Position numbers and translations under genes: made by a program
Part shown: positions 1 to 6,525 of the stretch, in pieces
Layout: each line of letters opens with the position of its first letter
How positions within the stretch are numbered: the first letter of the stretch is position 1
NCBI GenBank assembly: GCA_021817185.1
Contig: JAKAVU010000062.1
Coordinates: forward strand, 1-11,128
Source of the DNA: a bacterium
GTDB lineage: Bacteria; Chloroflexota; Dormibacteria; UBA8260; Bog-877
Length of the DNA: 11,128 nt
Reading direction: 5' to 3'
The notes under the pieces: generated by a model
Seen by the model: only the letters and a program-made list of their open reading frames with translations
The model's database searches: none
Told to the model about the DNA's origin: nothing

Positions 1-13
1 AAGTCGTCACCCT

Positions 14-373
14 TCAGTCCCACTCGAGGGCACCCTTGCGCCAGACATAGAGAAGCGCCACTCCCAGCAGGGCTACGAACACCACCATCTCAAGGAACCC
101 GAACATGTGCAGCTGGCTCCGGACGATGACCGCCCACGGGTAGAGGAAGATCGCCTCCACGTCGAAGACGATGAACAGCATCGCGGTCAGATAGAAACTG
201 ACAGAGAAGCGGCGCCGGGCCGCCGCAGCCGGTACTATCCCGCACTCGTAGGGCAAACCCTTCGCCACAGTGGGGTGCCTCGGGCCCAGGGCGGTGGAGG
301 CAACGGTCATGCCCGCGGCGACCAACACCACCAGAACCAGGAAGGCGACGAGTGGAAGGTAGTTGAAGAGCAT
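14..373 (-). CDS. nuoA: NADH-quinone oxidoreductase subunit A (NuoA)
   Basis: Small membrane subunit of respiratory complex I, which transfers electrons from NADH to quinone and pumps protons across the cytoplasmic membrane. The 119 residues carry family hallmarks: LGP near residues 29-31, YECG at 42-45, the conserved block around RFSVSFYLTAMLFIVFDVEA (55-74) and the C-terminal YVWRKGALEW. Three hydrophobic helices are visible at about 6-27, 58-80 and 90-110, and the length is normal for the family. The ATG at 371-373 is placed so that the first helix is complete; only a weak GAG-rich sequence precedes it. nuoA is normally the first gene of the nuo operon. A GTG three bases past its stop (reverse complement of 8-10) could begin nuoB, but only about ten bases remain in the window. 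The family call is secure. Confidence 0.97.
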   Translation of the reverse strand: MLFNYLPLVAFLVLVVLVAAGMTVASTALGPRHPTVAKGLPYECGIVPAAAARRRFSVSFYLTAMLFIVFDVEAIFLYPWAVIVRSQLHMFGFLEMVVFVALLGVALLYVWRKGALEWD

Positions 374-735
374 CTCAGCTCAGTCTACCAATCGCCCTCG
401 TCGTCAGCCTGCTGCCTTCGGCGCGCAACTCGCCTCTTCGGCCTGCCGCTGACCCTGTCCCGCTCCGGACGGTCCCGAGAAGCGTCCCGGGCCTTGCCCC
501 CGACGGTCGCCGCTGGCTGGACGCAAGCGGCAGGGTCCCCATTGAAGTGAACTCCAGGGAGGCGAGAACGCTCCGGTCTTGTAGCCTTTTTGGAGTCCGA
601 GCCCGGCCGCCGATGGCTCGGTGCCACCTGCCCTGGAGGTTGTCCCTCTTGTGCGAATCGCAAGCGCTCGAAGACCGTTCACCACACCTCGGACCCCCCG
701 ACTCGAAGGCCGTTGCCGAGGAGGTCGGCAGGGCG
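374..735. other. Divergent intergenic region between nuoA and the transporter gene
   Basis: About 360 bases between the two divergent genes. It should contain the nuo operon promoter on the minus strand and possibly a promoter for the transporter on the plus strand, but I see no convincing -35/-10 pair. The transporter frame stays open upstream to a GTG at 547. That extension is arginine-, proline- and serine-rich with no recognisable domain, so I treat it as non-coding or as a doubtful N-terminal extension. Confidence 0.4.
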
Positions 736-1461
736 GTGGCGGCGGCCCTCGCCTGGTCTCGCAAGCAGGAACCGCAGGCGGCGCGCCGCGCCTGGTCCGG
801 GCTGGCACCGGGCTCTCCGCCGGTCGCGATCGTGCTGCGGCCCCTCGCCTCCGGCCTGCCCGTCGGATTCTTTGCCCTGGTGGCGGCGGCGACCATGGTC
901 GGCGCGGAGCCGCTTAGGTGGCTACCCAGCAGCGCGACTTTGGCCCTGGGTCTCATCCTGTTTCCGACTGCGATTGCCCAGTTGGTCGGGGGAGTCTCCG
1001 CGATCCTGAGCCGCGACGTGATCGCGGCGACCCTCATGATGACGTTCTCAGGAGTGTGGCTCGGCACAGCCCTGGTGTTCACTCTGCATCCCGCCCACGG
1101 CCTTGAGGTCCTGGCCGTTTGGTACCTAGCACTCTGCCCGGTCATTGCGTGCTTGATCACCTCCGCCACCGGGAAGCTCGCCCTCACGCTGGTGCCCGCG
1201 GTCGGATTGCCGACCTTCCTGGCGACCGGACTCTGGCTCCTCCTCGGTGGCAGGGCCCTCGGGGAGGTCGCCGGAGGGCTCTCCCTCCTCCTTGCGATGG
1301 TTGGCCTCTACGCCGGCCTGGCCCTGCTGCTGGAGGACTCCCGCCACCGGACGGTGCTTCCCACACTGCGGCGCGGGGCCATGCGCACCGCTCTGACCGG
1401 CGATCTGCAGACCCAGCTGCGAGACATCGAGCACGAGGCGGGAGTTCGCCGGTACCTCTGA
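736..1461 (+). CDS. GPR1/FUN34/YaaH-family transporter-like membrane protein
   Basis: Probable six-helix membrane protein distantly like the acetate/succinate transporters of the GPR1/FUN34/YaaH (AceTr) family, whose members move acetate or succinate with protons. With the chosen start it is 241 residues. Hydrophobic helices lie near 40-58, 67-92, 97-117, 124-143, 147-170 and 177-199. The stretch ASGLPVGFFAL (38-48) resembles the family's NPAPLGL-type entry to helix 1, and the later GL...Q..GG...L pattern (72-92) also fits. The hydrophilic C-terminus ends EHEAGVRRYL. The GTG at 736 is preceded by GAGGAGG (718-724) 11 bases upstream. The frame remains open back to a GTG at 547, with an ATG at 613, so a longer N-terminus is possible. 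Substrate is unknown. The neighbours do not form an operon with it, and it looks chromosomal rather than part of the island. Confidence 0.75.
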   Translation: MAAALAWSRKQEPQAARRAWSGLAPGSPPVAIVLRPLASGLPVGFFALVAAATMVGAEPLRWLPSSATLALGLILFPTAIAQLVGGVSAILSRDVIAATLMMTFSGVWLGTALVFTLHPAHGLEVLAVWYLALCPVIACLITSATGKLALTLVPAVGLPTFLATGLWLLLGGRALGEVAGGLSLLLAMVGLYAGLALLLEDSRHRTVLPTLRRGAMRTALTGDLQTQLRDIEHEAGVRRYL

Positions 1462-1509
1462 TCGGTCCGGTCGTCGAGTGGCACCCGGCTCCCCTCGATT
1501 GGGCGCAGG

Positions 1510-1515
1510 TACAAT
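1510..1515 (+). promoter_or_regulatory. Possible -10 element of the tRNA-Gly promoter
   Basis: TACAAT stands about 47 bases before the tRNA and is a good -10 match in otherwise GC-rich sequence. I see no good -35 at the expected 16-18 base distance, so the call rests on the hexamer and its position. Confidence 0.3.
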
Positions 1516-1561
1516 CAAACCGTCTGGGGACGTTCGCTTCCCGGCTCCCAGGAACGCCCGG

Positions 1562-1637
1562 GCGGGAGTAGCTCAGTTGGTAGAGCGCTAGCCTTCCAAG
1601 CTGGATGTCGCGAGTTCGAGTCTCGTCTCCCGCTCCA
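1562..1637 (+). tRNA. tRNA-Gly (anticodon TCC), CCA encoded
   Basis: A full cloverleaf can be drawn. The acceptor stem GCGGGAG (1562-1568) pairs with CTCCCGC (1627-1633). The D arm is GCTC/GAGC (1571-1574, 1583-1586). The anticodon stem CTAGC/GCTGG (1588-1592, 1600-1604) has a T-G pair and encloses loop CTTCCAA with anticodon TCC. The variable loop has five bases, and the T arm is GCGAG/CTCGT around TTCGAGT. The discriminator is T, followed by genomic CCA (1635-1637). It decodes GGA and probably GGG. The 3' half is the usual attachment site for tRNA-targeted integrases, and an integrase gene starts about 170 bases downstream. Confidence 0.97.
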
Positions 1638-1645
1638 TAGCCCAC

Positions 1646-1747
1646 TTCAAGCGCTAATGTGATCTCAACGTTGAGCGCTTTACTTGTAGCTTCATTCGGA
1701 TCAAATCCGGACCCCAAAACTGTGAAATAAGCGCTCAAATTGAGCAC
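1646..1747. repeat. Cluster of AGCGCT/TTGAG dyads between tRNA and integrase
   Basis: Three copies of AAGCGCT or its complement occur at 1649-1655, 1674-1680 and 1729-1735. The second sits in CTCAACGTTGAGCGCTTTA (1664-1682), the third in TAAGCGCTCAAATTGAG (1728-1744). These two are inverted copies of one another apart from a one- to two-base difference, and each contains its own small dyad (CTCAA..TTGAG). The first and second copies can pair as a stem around an 18-base loop. A further hairpin, CGGAT-CAA-ATCCG, lies at 1697-1709. The stretch is AT-richer than its surroundings. The layout fits integrase arm-type sites or operators at an element end; a tRNA terminator is less likely because no T-run follows. 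Confidence 0.55.
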
Positions 1748-1770
1748 GTGGATAAACTAAGGCGTAGAAT
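1740..1770 (+). promoter_or_regulatory. Putative integrase promoter overlapping a dyad operator
   Basis: TTGAGC at 1740-1745 resembles a -35 box and TAGAAT at 1765-1770 is a good -10 box. The 19-base spacer is one to two longer than ideal. The -35 overlaps the right half of the dyad CTCAAATTGAG (1735-1745), so a protein bound there would occlude the promoter. A start near 1777 would leave about 30 bases of leader before the GTG at 1807, with no Shine-Dalgarno sequence visible. Confidence 0.4.
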
Positions 1771-1806
1771 CGCCGAAGTGGACCAGCACCCCGCCTCCCC
1801 ACCCCC

Positions 1807-2772
1807 GTGCCCCAACCCCTAGTCCGACGCCAGCGCCCCCTGGAGCGGACTTCTCGGAGCCCCCGCGACTCCGGCCCCATCTCGTGGGACTACGCCGTGG
1901 ACGCATTCCTCACGGCGAAACGGGCTGCGAACGTCAGCTCCTCCACCCTCACCAACTACGAGATGCACTTGAGGGGCGGCCGAGCCAGGATCTTCCTCGC
2001 CGACCACAAGGTCGGGTCCCCAGCTCACCTCACCGACGAGGTCCTGGAGGCGTTCCAGTCGGAACTCCTGTCCGCTGGCCTCAGCCCGGCTCTTACCCAC
2101 GCCTACCACCGGGTATGGCGGAACTTCGCCGGCTTCTGCATCGACCGGGGCTTCGGGACCAGCCTCTCGATCCTTATGGTGAAGGCTCCCAAGCTTCCCC
2201 AGAAGGAGCCTCCGATCTTCACCGAGGACGAGATCCGCCGGCTGGGGTTGGCCGCCCGGAGCTCACGAGATCGCCTGATCATCGAAACCTTCCTCAGGAC
2301 TGGCCTGCGGCTCGAAGAACTATGCACGCTGGACCTCACCGACCTCGTCGACGGACCCGAAGGTCACTTCCTCAGAGTGCGTGGTGGCAAGGGGGCCAAG
2401 GACCGGATCGTGCCCCTGGACACTGACCGTGTCAAGTTCAGCGCCAAACTCCGCCGCTATATAACCGGCGAGCGGCCAGCAGACACCAACTCACCAGCCA
2501 TCTTCCTCTCCCAGCATCGAAAGAGCGGTCTCTACCCGAGGCTTTCCCCCAGGGGCGTCCAGTTGATGTTGCGGCGACTGGGTGAAGACACGGGGATCCA
2601 TGTCTACGCCCATAAGTTCCGCCACACCTTCGCCACCCGGGCGCTCGCGGCCGGGGTGGATGTGATGGTCTTGAAGCGCGTCCTCGGCCACACCACCCTG
2701 GCTATGGTCAGCAGGTATGTGCACTACCAACGGTCGGACTTGTTGGATGCTTGGCGGAAGAGGGCCGACTGA
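1807..2772 (+). CDS. Tyrosine recombinase (phage/island-type integrase)
   Basis: Site-specific recombinase of the tyrosine integrase family, probably catalysing insertion and excision of the element at the adjacent tRNA-Gly. It has 321 residues, typical for a compact XerC/D-like integrase. An N-terminal core-binding domain (about 26-125, beginning WDYAVDAFLTAKR) precedes the catalytic domain. All catalytic positions are visible: R168 in TGLRLEEL, K195 in GGKG, H269 and R272 in HKFRH, H295 in LGHTT and Y304 in RYVHY. Y304 lies nine residues after H295, the usual spacing, so it is preferred over Y307. The GTG at 1807 is the first possible start after an in-frame TAG at 1765; no other start lies between. 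The gene reads away from the tRNA. Nothing suggests damage. No excisionase gene is obvious nearby, although the small helix-turn-helix protein at 4947 could play that role. Confidence 0.95.
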   Translation: MPQPLVRRQRPLERTSRSPRDSGPISWDYAVDAFLTAKRAANVSSSTLTNYEMHLRGGRARIFLADHKVGSPAHLTDEVLEAFQSELLSAGLSPALTHAYHRVWRNFAGFCIDRGFGTSLSILMVKAPKLPQKEPPIFTEDEIRRLGLAARSSRDRLIIETFLRTGLRLEELCTLDLTDLVDGPEGHFLRVRGGKGAKDRIVPLDTDRVKFSAKLRRYITGERPADTNSPAIFLSQHRKSGLYPRLSPRGVQLMLRRLGEDTGIHVYAHKFRHTFATRALAAGVDVMVLKRVLGHTTLAMVSRYVHYQRSDLLDAWRKRAD

Positions 2773-3647
2773 GCCACCTGGTGTTGAGCGTTGTCAGGCT
2801 GGGGAACGGCCGTGACCCTACGCGGTACCATGCCTTATCGCGCCCAGCTGCCGGGTCATATCCGCAGGTCACTGGACGCCTACCGCGAGGGACTCCCGAG
2901 GCTGGCCAGATGGCCGGTCGCTTTCGACATGACGAGACCCACGTGGCCGCTCCCGACTGACAGGCGCAGGCCTGAGCACCTGCCCAGCCCGGACAAAGCT
3001 CTAAGGCAGCTGGCACCCCCGGTACGCTCACCACGAGGCAAGCCATGGCGGCCCGCAGAATGCCAAGGGGCACACCACGACGAGCCGAGCGCTCCCGCGC
3101 AGACCCGGGGTGGAACGCGGAGGAGAGCCGCCGCCGGAAGCCCTTGGTCAGCGTCTCGGATGATCCCGCCAAGGTGCCATTGGCCCGTCGTCCACACAGA
3201 GTCACACATGGGGCCAGGATTGGTGGCAGAGCCGTGATGGAAAGCCAGGATCCCAGGGCTCGTCACAGCGGATCCGGATAGTGGATCCCCTCGCCCAGCG
3301 CCGCGGTATGGCGGTGCTGCAGGCGCCCCTCGACCACCAGGGCCGCTGCACGGGTGAACTCGCTCCTGCCCTCCCGACATGGTTCCGGGCCCGCTCCCGC
3401 TGTCCGTCCCCATCTACCGGCATCACCTGCCGCGAGACTGCCCAGCGTGGGCAACCCACCCACCCCAGTGCCACCTGCGGCAGGCTCGCCAAGCGGGAAA
3501 GTAAGTAGCAGTACCTGTGCTGCCGACGCGTAGGCTCAAGGTAACGGATGAGGGTGGCAGAGATCTTTCGTCGTGGCAGCGGACGCAAACGGCTGGACCG
3601 GAAGGAATGACCGGCCGACGCGGCTGTCTAGGGGCTACGCGCGGCAA
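2773..3647. other. Gene-poor stretch between integrase and transposase
   Basis: About 875 bases with several open frames on both strands, none with a recognisable domain, a good ribosome-binding site or a clearly protein-like composition. The longest plus-strand frame (2791-3237) and minus-strand frames (2880-3413, 3202-3588) are rich in Arg, Pro, Gly and Ser, as expected of frames opened by high GC. It may be decayed element DNA. I see no tRNA, CRISPR or clear terminator. Two GGATCC hexamers near 3270 and 3283 appear incidental. Confidence 0.5.
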
Positions 3648-4547
3648 TCAGGTGCGACCAAGGATGAGTTGCCACTCCCAGTCACGTATATTCAACTCCC
3701 GTGCTTGGGCAGAAACGAAAACTAGGTGCAGTCGGTGCCCAGATTCTCGGACCAAGTGACGCACCTCGTCGGTCTCGTGGGCAGGATCCTCATCCACCAC
3801 CAGGTAGACGGGCCGCGCCGCGTCGTGAAGGAGGCGGCGGCAAAAATCGACGAAAGCGTTCGTGTCGAATGCGCTGGTAGTGAGCATGAAGCGCAGCGTC
3901 CCTTGGGCCGACACTGCGGTGACCACGCTGCCAGTGACGGGAGACTCGTTGCGGGACGCTTCGGCGCCTCCCTTGACTGTGGTACCCGTGGCTTCACGGT
4001 GGCCATCGATGGTCCATGCCGCACGATCGCCAAAGTACACAATAGCGCGGTCCCGCGCTGGGGTATGCCGTATCTCGGCATACCCCAGCCGGACCACGCG
4101 CTCCATGCCCTTTGGATCCTCCTTGCGCGCTCGATCGAGCCGCCGCTGCGGCGCCAGACCCATAACACCGAGGAGTCGACTGACAGACGGAGCGCTCAGA
4201 CTCACCCCAAGTTCGCGTTCGACAACCTCCTGAACCATCGCCCTGGTCCAGAGCTGCTTTGTAAGGCCAAATGACGCGGGATCTCTGTCGGCCAGGAGCT
4301 GTCTCAATTGCCCCACCTGCTCTTTGCTCAATTGGGGCGGGCGGCCAAGGACCGGCTTGACGGCCAACGCGTCGAGTCCGCCCTCGCGGTATCGCGCTAG
4401 CCAGTCGTAGATCCGGGAGCGATGGAAGCCCAAGACCCGAGCCACCACCTCTGGACTCTCTCCCGATTCCACCGCCAGCACGGCGAGGCGCCGTAGCTCC
4501 CCAAGAACCTGGCGATCGAGGGTGCGTCGAGCACGGGGCTCTGCCAT
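3648..4547 (-). pseudogene. IS630-type transposase, C-terminally shortened
   Basis: DDE-type transposase related to IS630, 299 residues, about 40 shorter than usual. The N-terminal helix-turn-helix region (about 28-52) contains the typical SPEVVARVLGFHRSRIYDWL, followed by the family's GGLDAL...GRPPQLS linker. The catalytic core has D174 in YFGDRAAW and D252 in VVDEDPAH. The third motif, normally LNPxE or LNPDEWVW, reads LNIRDWEW, putting aspartate (D289) where glutamate is expected. The usual FLPPYSP before it reads FVSAQAR. The protein then stops after ten further residues, removing the C-terminal helices. Translation starts at the ATG complementary to 4545-4547. I could not find matching terminal inverted repeats. 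The altered third motif and missing end suggest a decaying IS copy, though an active divergent DDD variant is not excluded. It lies opposite to the surrounding genes. Confidence 0.75.
4057..4089. repeat. Perfect 14-bp hairpin inside the transposase gene
   Basis: GCTGGGGTATGCCG at 4057-4070 is followed by loop TATCT and then its exact reverse complement at 4076-4089. On the coding strand it specifies residues around LGYAEIRHTPA, just before the first catalytic aspartate. No mismatches or bulges occur in the arms. Confidence 0.85.
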
Positions 4548-4611
4548 CCAGGATAGGGTATCCGATGTCCTGCTGCTAACGGCGCGTCAGACCGCAATGA
4601 CTCTGATTTGT

Positions 4612-4631
4612 CGCTCAAACTGAGCTAGGCT
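4612..4631 (+). promoter_or_regulatory. Dyad operator-like site with adjacent -10-like hexamer
   Basis: CGCTCAAACTGAGC (4612-4625) matches the site in the integrase promoter (1732-1745, CGCTCAAATTGAGC) at 13 of 14 bases. It abuts TAGGCT (4626-4631), which fits the TAnnnT -10 pattern common in high-GC Gram-positive bacteria. Seven bases later comes an ATG at 4639, the spacing expected of a leaderless transcript. I see no convincing -35. It may drive the gene set that begins at 4639 or 4947. Confidence 0.4.
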
Positions 4632-4638
4632 CTTTCTC

Positions 4639-4950
4639 ATGGGTGCTGTACGGGGGTGGAGTTGTCTGCTGCGGCGTTGCCCAGACTGCCCGGAATCACC
4701 GCCAACCGAACCGGCGAGCGGCGGGGCGGCGTGCTCCGCTAGTCCCTCGGCGCAAACCTCCCGGCGGTTCTCTTGCCCCGACAAGCGACAACCAGGCCAG
4801 GTGGCGTCGGCAGAACTCACCCTCAGCACTGTCCACGAACGGCCGTCAAGTCGTGACCGCAGGCCCTCCCCACCACGGCAGCCAGTCAAGTCAACAGATG
4901 GTCTGTTCGGGGGTTGGGTCAAGTCTGCCTTCGAGGGAAACATCCAATGA
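4639..4950 (+). CDS. Doubtful small hypothetical protein upstream of the HTH gene
   Basis: A 103-codon open frame whose stop overlaps the start of the next gene in an ATGA arrangement, and whose ATG lies seven bases after a -10-like TAGGCT. Those two facts are its only support. The product is rich in Ser, Pro and Arg and matches no family I recognise. Cysteines near residues 9, 14 and 17 (CLLRRCPDC) could be metal ligands but are not enough for a call. No clear Shine-Dalgarno sequence is seen. If it is not a gene, 4548-4946 is an untranslated leader or promoter region of about 400 bases for the downstream set. Confidence 0.25.
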   Translation: MGAVRGWSCLLRRCPDCPESPPTEPASGGAACSASPSAQTSRRFSCPDKRQPGQVASAELTLSTVHERPSSRDRRPSPPRQPVKSTDGLFGGWVKSAFEGNIQ

Positions 4951-5201
4951 GAATCACCTTTCGCGGGGATCTCATTTATGAGCTGGCAGCACGTGGGCTG
5001 GATTACCGCCGGGCGGCCGAGCTGGCGGGGCTGTCCGAGATTACTATCAGCTCAGCGGCTCACGGCAAGCAGGTCAATCTGGCCACTGGCGTCAGACTGG
5101 CAAGACTGCTGCAGTCCCGAGCCGTGATCCCCGAACTCGCGCGCTGCCTGGTGAGCCAGGCTCCCGAGGCCACGCGCGATCTTGAGGGGATGGCGAGGTG
5201 A
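4947..5201 (+). CDS. Small helix-turn-helix DNA-binding protein (XRE-like)
   Basis: An 84-residue protein that is almost entirely one DNA-binding domain. Residues about 8-56 follow the XRE/Cro pattern: a first helix (DLIYELAARG), then YRRAAELAGLSEITISSAAHG as the helix-turn-helix, and a closing helix VRLARLLQS. The ATG at 4947 is preceded by GAGGG (4933-4937) nine bases upstream, a good ribosome-binding site, so it is preferred over an in-frame start at 4914. Its stop overlaps the GTG start of the next gene (GTGA), which indicates translational coupling. It is probably the autoregulator of the gene set or a directionality factor for one of the recombinases. The dyads at 4612 and 1732 are its most obvious candidate targets. 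The fold is fairly clear; the role is inferred from position. Confidence 0.75.
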   Translation: MRITFRGDLIYELAARGLDYRRAAELAGLSEITISSAAHGKQVNLATGVRLARLLQSRAVIPELARCLVSQAPEATRDLEGMAR

Positions 5202-5635
5202 GTCAGATTCAGACGCTCCGGCAATGCGACGGCCAGCTTCAACTCGGCCGACATAAGGTGGGGCTGATCGCTCTCGCCGACATCAGTAGCCATTTCCCCA
5301 CGCGTGGGCCGCTGCCAAGCCTGGCTCACCTGGCCCAATCGATCGAGCGCTACGGACTGCTCACACCCCTCTTGGTCGAGCACGCCCCCTCGGGCGGCCC
5401 GCGCATTGGTCCTCCCCTGGGGAGGACCAATGCCGAGACAGGCCCTGGCATGAGCCACGCCCTTACAGGGTCGATGCCCCTGCCACCCACGCACAGAGCG
5501 GAGCCACCCGGTCGCCGAGGCAATCAGTTCTCACATCGTCCCCGCGCTCTGCGGAGTGGAACCGATCCTCGGGACCTACCACTCGCGGGCCGCGGGAGAG
5601 TGCGGGACTGGCCGACCTCGACGGGACCGAACTGA
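5198..5635 (+). CDS. ParB-like N-terminal domain fragment
   Basis: A 145-residue frame beginning with GTG inside the stop of the preceding gene. Residues about 20-62 match the start of the ParB/Srx-type N-terminal domain: LIALADISSHFPTRG, then LAHLAQSIERYGLLTPLLVEH, equivalent to the ParB pattern of a conserved I-p-s stretch followed by La-SI--yGll-PllV. The conserved nucleotide-binding GERR/GHRR motif that should follow is absent; I translated all three forward frames from 5385 to 5635 and found it in none. The rest is low-complexity Pro/Arg/Gly sequence. A perfect 31-nt palindrome begins where the homology stops. The stop (TGA, 5633-5635) overlaps the next ATG by one base. It is either a degraded parB that once continued into the next gene by frame change, or a small protein retaining only the substrate-facing strand-helix part. 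Normal ParB proteins carry both halves in one chain. Confidence 0.5.
   Translation: MSQIQTLRQCDGQLQLGRHKVGLIALADISSHFPTRGPLPSLAHLAQSIERYGLLTPLLVEHAPSGGPRIGPPLGRTNAETGPGMSHALTGSMPLPPTHRAEPPGRRGNQFSHRPRALRSGTDPRDLPLAGRGRVRDWPTSTGPN
5403..5433. repeat. Perfect 31-nt palindrome (15-bp arms) within the ParB-like frame
   Basis: GCATTGGTCCTCCCC (5403-5417), a single central T (5418), and the exact reverse complement (5419-5433). Such a short spacer favours a DNA-binding site or cruciform over an RNA terminator, and no T-run follows. It lies between the ParB-like N-terminal part and the downstream helix-turn-helix protein. Confidence 0.9.
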
Positions 5636-6525
5636 TGGCGATCCAGCAGCCCCCGGCCAAGACCGGGTCGGCCAGCATCGTTGAGGAGTCCGCCGGTGTC
5701 ACCGCACGAAACGTTGCGGGCACCGCCACGGCGCCGATGCATGGGGATGACGCCGCTGGCCCCCGCAGCGCCGCCCCACCTGCACGGGGCCGTCAGACGG
5801 ACGACTCGCCGGGCCTTTTCGATGTGATCGATGGACCTGGCCTCCCTGGAGGCTCCGTGGGCTCCGGGCAGGATGTCCCTGATCCCGAAGTGAGCGCTGC
5901 GGTGGAAGCATCGGGATCCTCCGCGCAGGAGCTTTACCGGCAGACCCTGGACCGGTTTCGGGGAGTGACCCAGAGAGCAGCCGGGGCCGCGCACCAGCGG
6001 GACGCCCTCCTCATGGAGGTAGTCCGGGTCGCCGGTACTGCGGCCGTCCCGCAGGCCGATTTGGCCAGGGACCTAGCCATGAGGCCAGATCAGGTGAGCC
6101 GCCTAGTCGCAACGTTGGGGATGCTCGACCGCCAACCGGGCGCTGTGGCTACGGCCCGGCGCAACCACCCCGAGCGGTTTTCCTTGAGTTATCTGACCCC
6201 TCTCCTGCCACTCGACGCGGCGGACCAGGACGCCGTCCTAATGGAGTTGACCAGAGCAGCGTTCACCGTCCGTGAGCTGCGGCGCCGGGCCCGGCTCTGT
6301 GCGCTCTCTGGCGGACCGTCAGCCCGCGGCCCGGGAGGGCGCCAACCTGATGCGCTCACCGACATCGCAACCCTCGCCGACCTCCGTCGCCTCCTCCGCG
6401 GCGTCACTGCCGTCGACGGCACCGCCCGCCACCGGCGACCCACAGCGGATGGGACCCGCCGCATCGAGCTGCGCCTCTCGCTGACGCTGCCCACCCTCGC
6501 TCCGCGCCTCAGAGCGGAGTTGTGA
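5635..6525 (+). CDS. ParB-type helix-turn-helix protein
   Basis: A 296-residue protein resembling the central and C-terminal-core part of ParB/KorB-type partition proteins. Residues 1-90 are Gly/Pro/Ala/Asp-rich and probably disordered. A helical segment follows (96-135). Residues 138-165 (VPQADLARDLAMRPDQVSRL) fit the ParB helix-turn-helix, normally lTQeeLAerLGkSrs-vs--lrLL. Residues 180-218, with FSLSYLTPLLPL and AFTVRELRRRAR, correspond to the ParB segment for the 'gkls-gHarall' helix and the 'ltVRelE' helix. It lacks the N-terminal CTP-binding domain, part of which lies in the preceding gene. The ATG overlaps the preceding stop and has GGGA (5623-5626) eight bases upstream. It ends seven bases before the first recombinase-like gene. 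A DNA-binding role is likely; a true partition role is unproven, and no ParA partner lies in the window. Confidence 0.6.
   Translation: MAIQQPPAKTGSASIVEESAGVTARNVAGTATAPMHGDDAAGPRSAAPPARGRQTDDSPGLFDVIDGPGLPGGSVGSGQDVPDPEVSAAVEASGSSAQELYRQTLDRFRGVTQRAAGAAHQRDALLMEVVRVAGTAAVPQADLARDLAMRPDQVSRLVATLGMLDRQPGAVATARRNHPERFSLSYLTPLLPLDAADQDAVLMELTRAAFTVRELRRRARLCALSGGPSARGPGGRQPDALTDIATLADLRRLLRGVTAVDGTARHRRPTADGTRRIELRLSLTLPTLAPRLRAEL

Noticed and set aside
375..1187. 270-codon minus-strand frame opposite the transporter
   Set aside because: Arg/Pro/Ser-rich with no domain, and it lies antisense to a frame with clear membrane helices and a family match.
1649..1682. AAGCGCT/AGCGCTT stem as a tRNA terminator
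   Set aside because: The loop is 18 bases and no T-run follows; better explained as part of the repeat cluster.
1184..1747. Minus-strand frame covering the tRNA
   Set aside because: It crosses the whole tRNA and part of the transporter gene; a chance open frame in high-GC sequence.
3202..3588. Minus-strand frame downstream of the transposase, considered as a lost transposase C-terminus
   Set aside because: The translation shows no LNPxE-type motif or transposase C-terminal helices; it is not a continuation.
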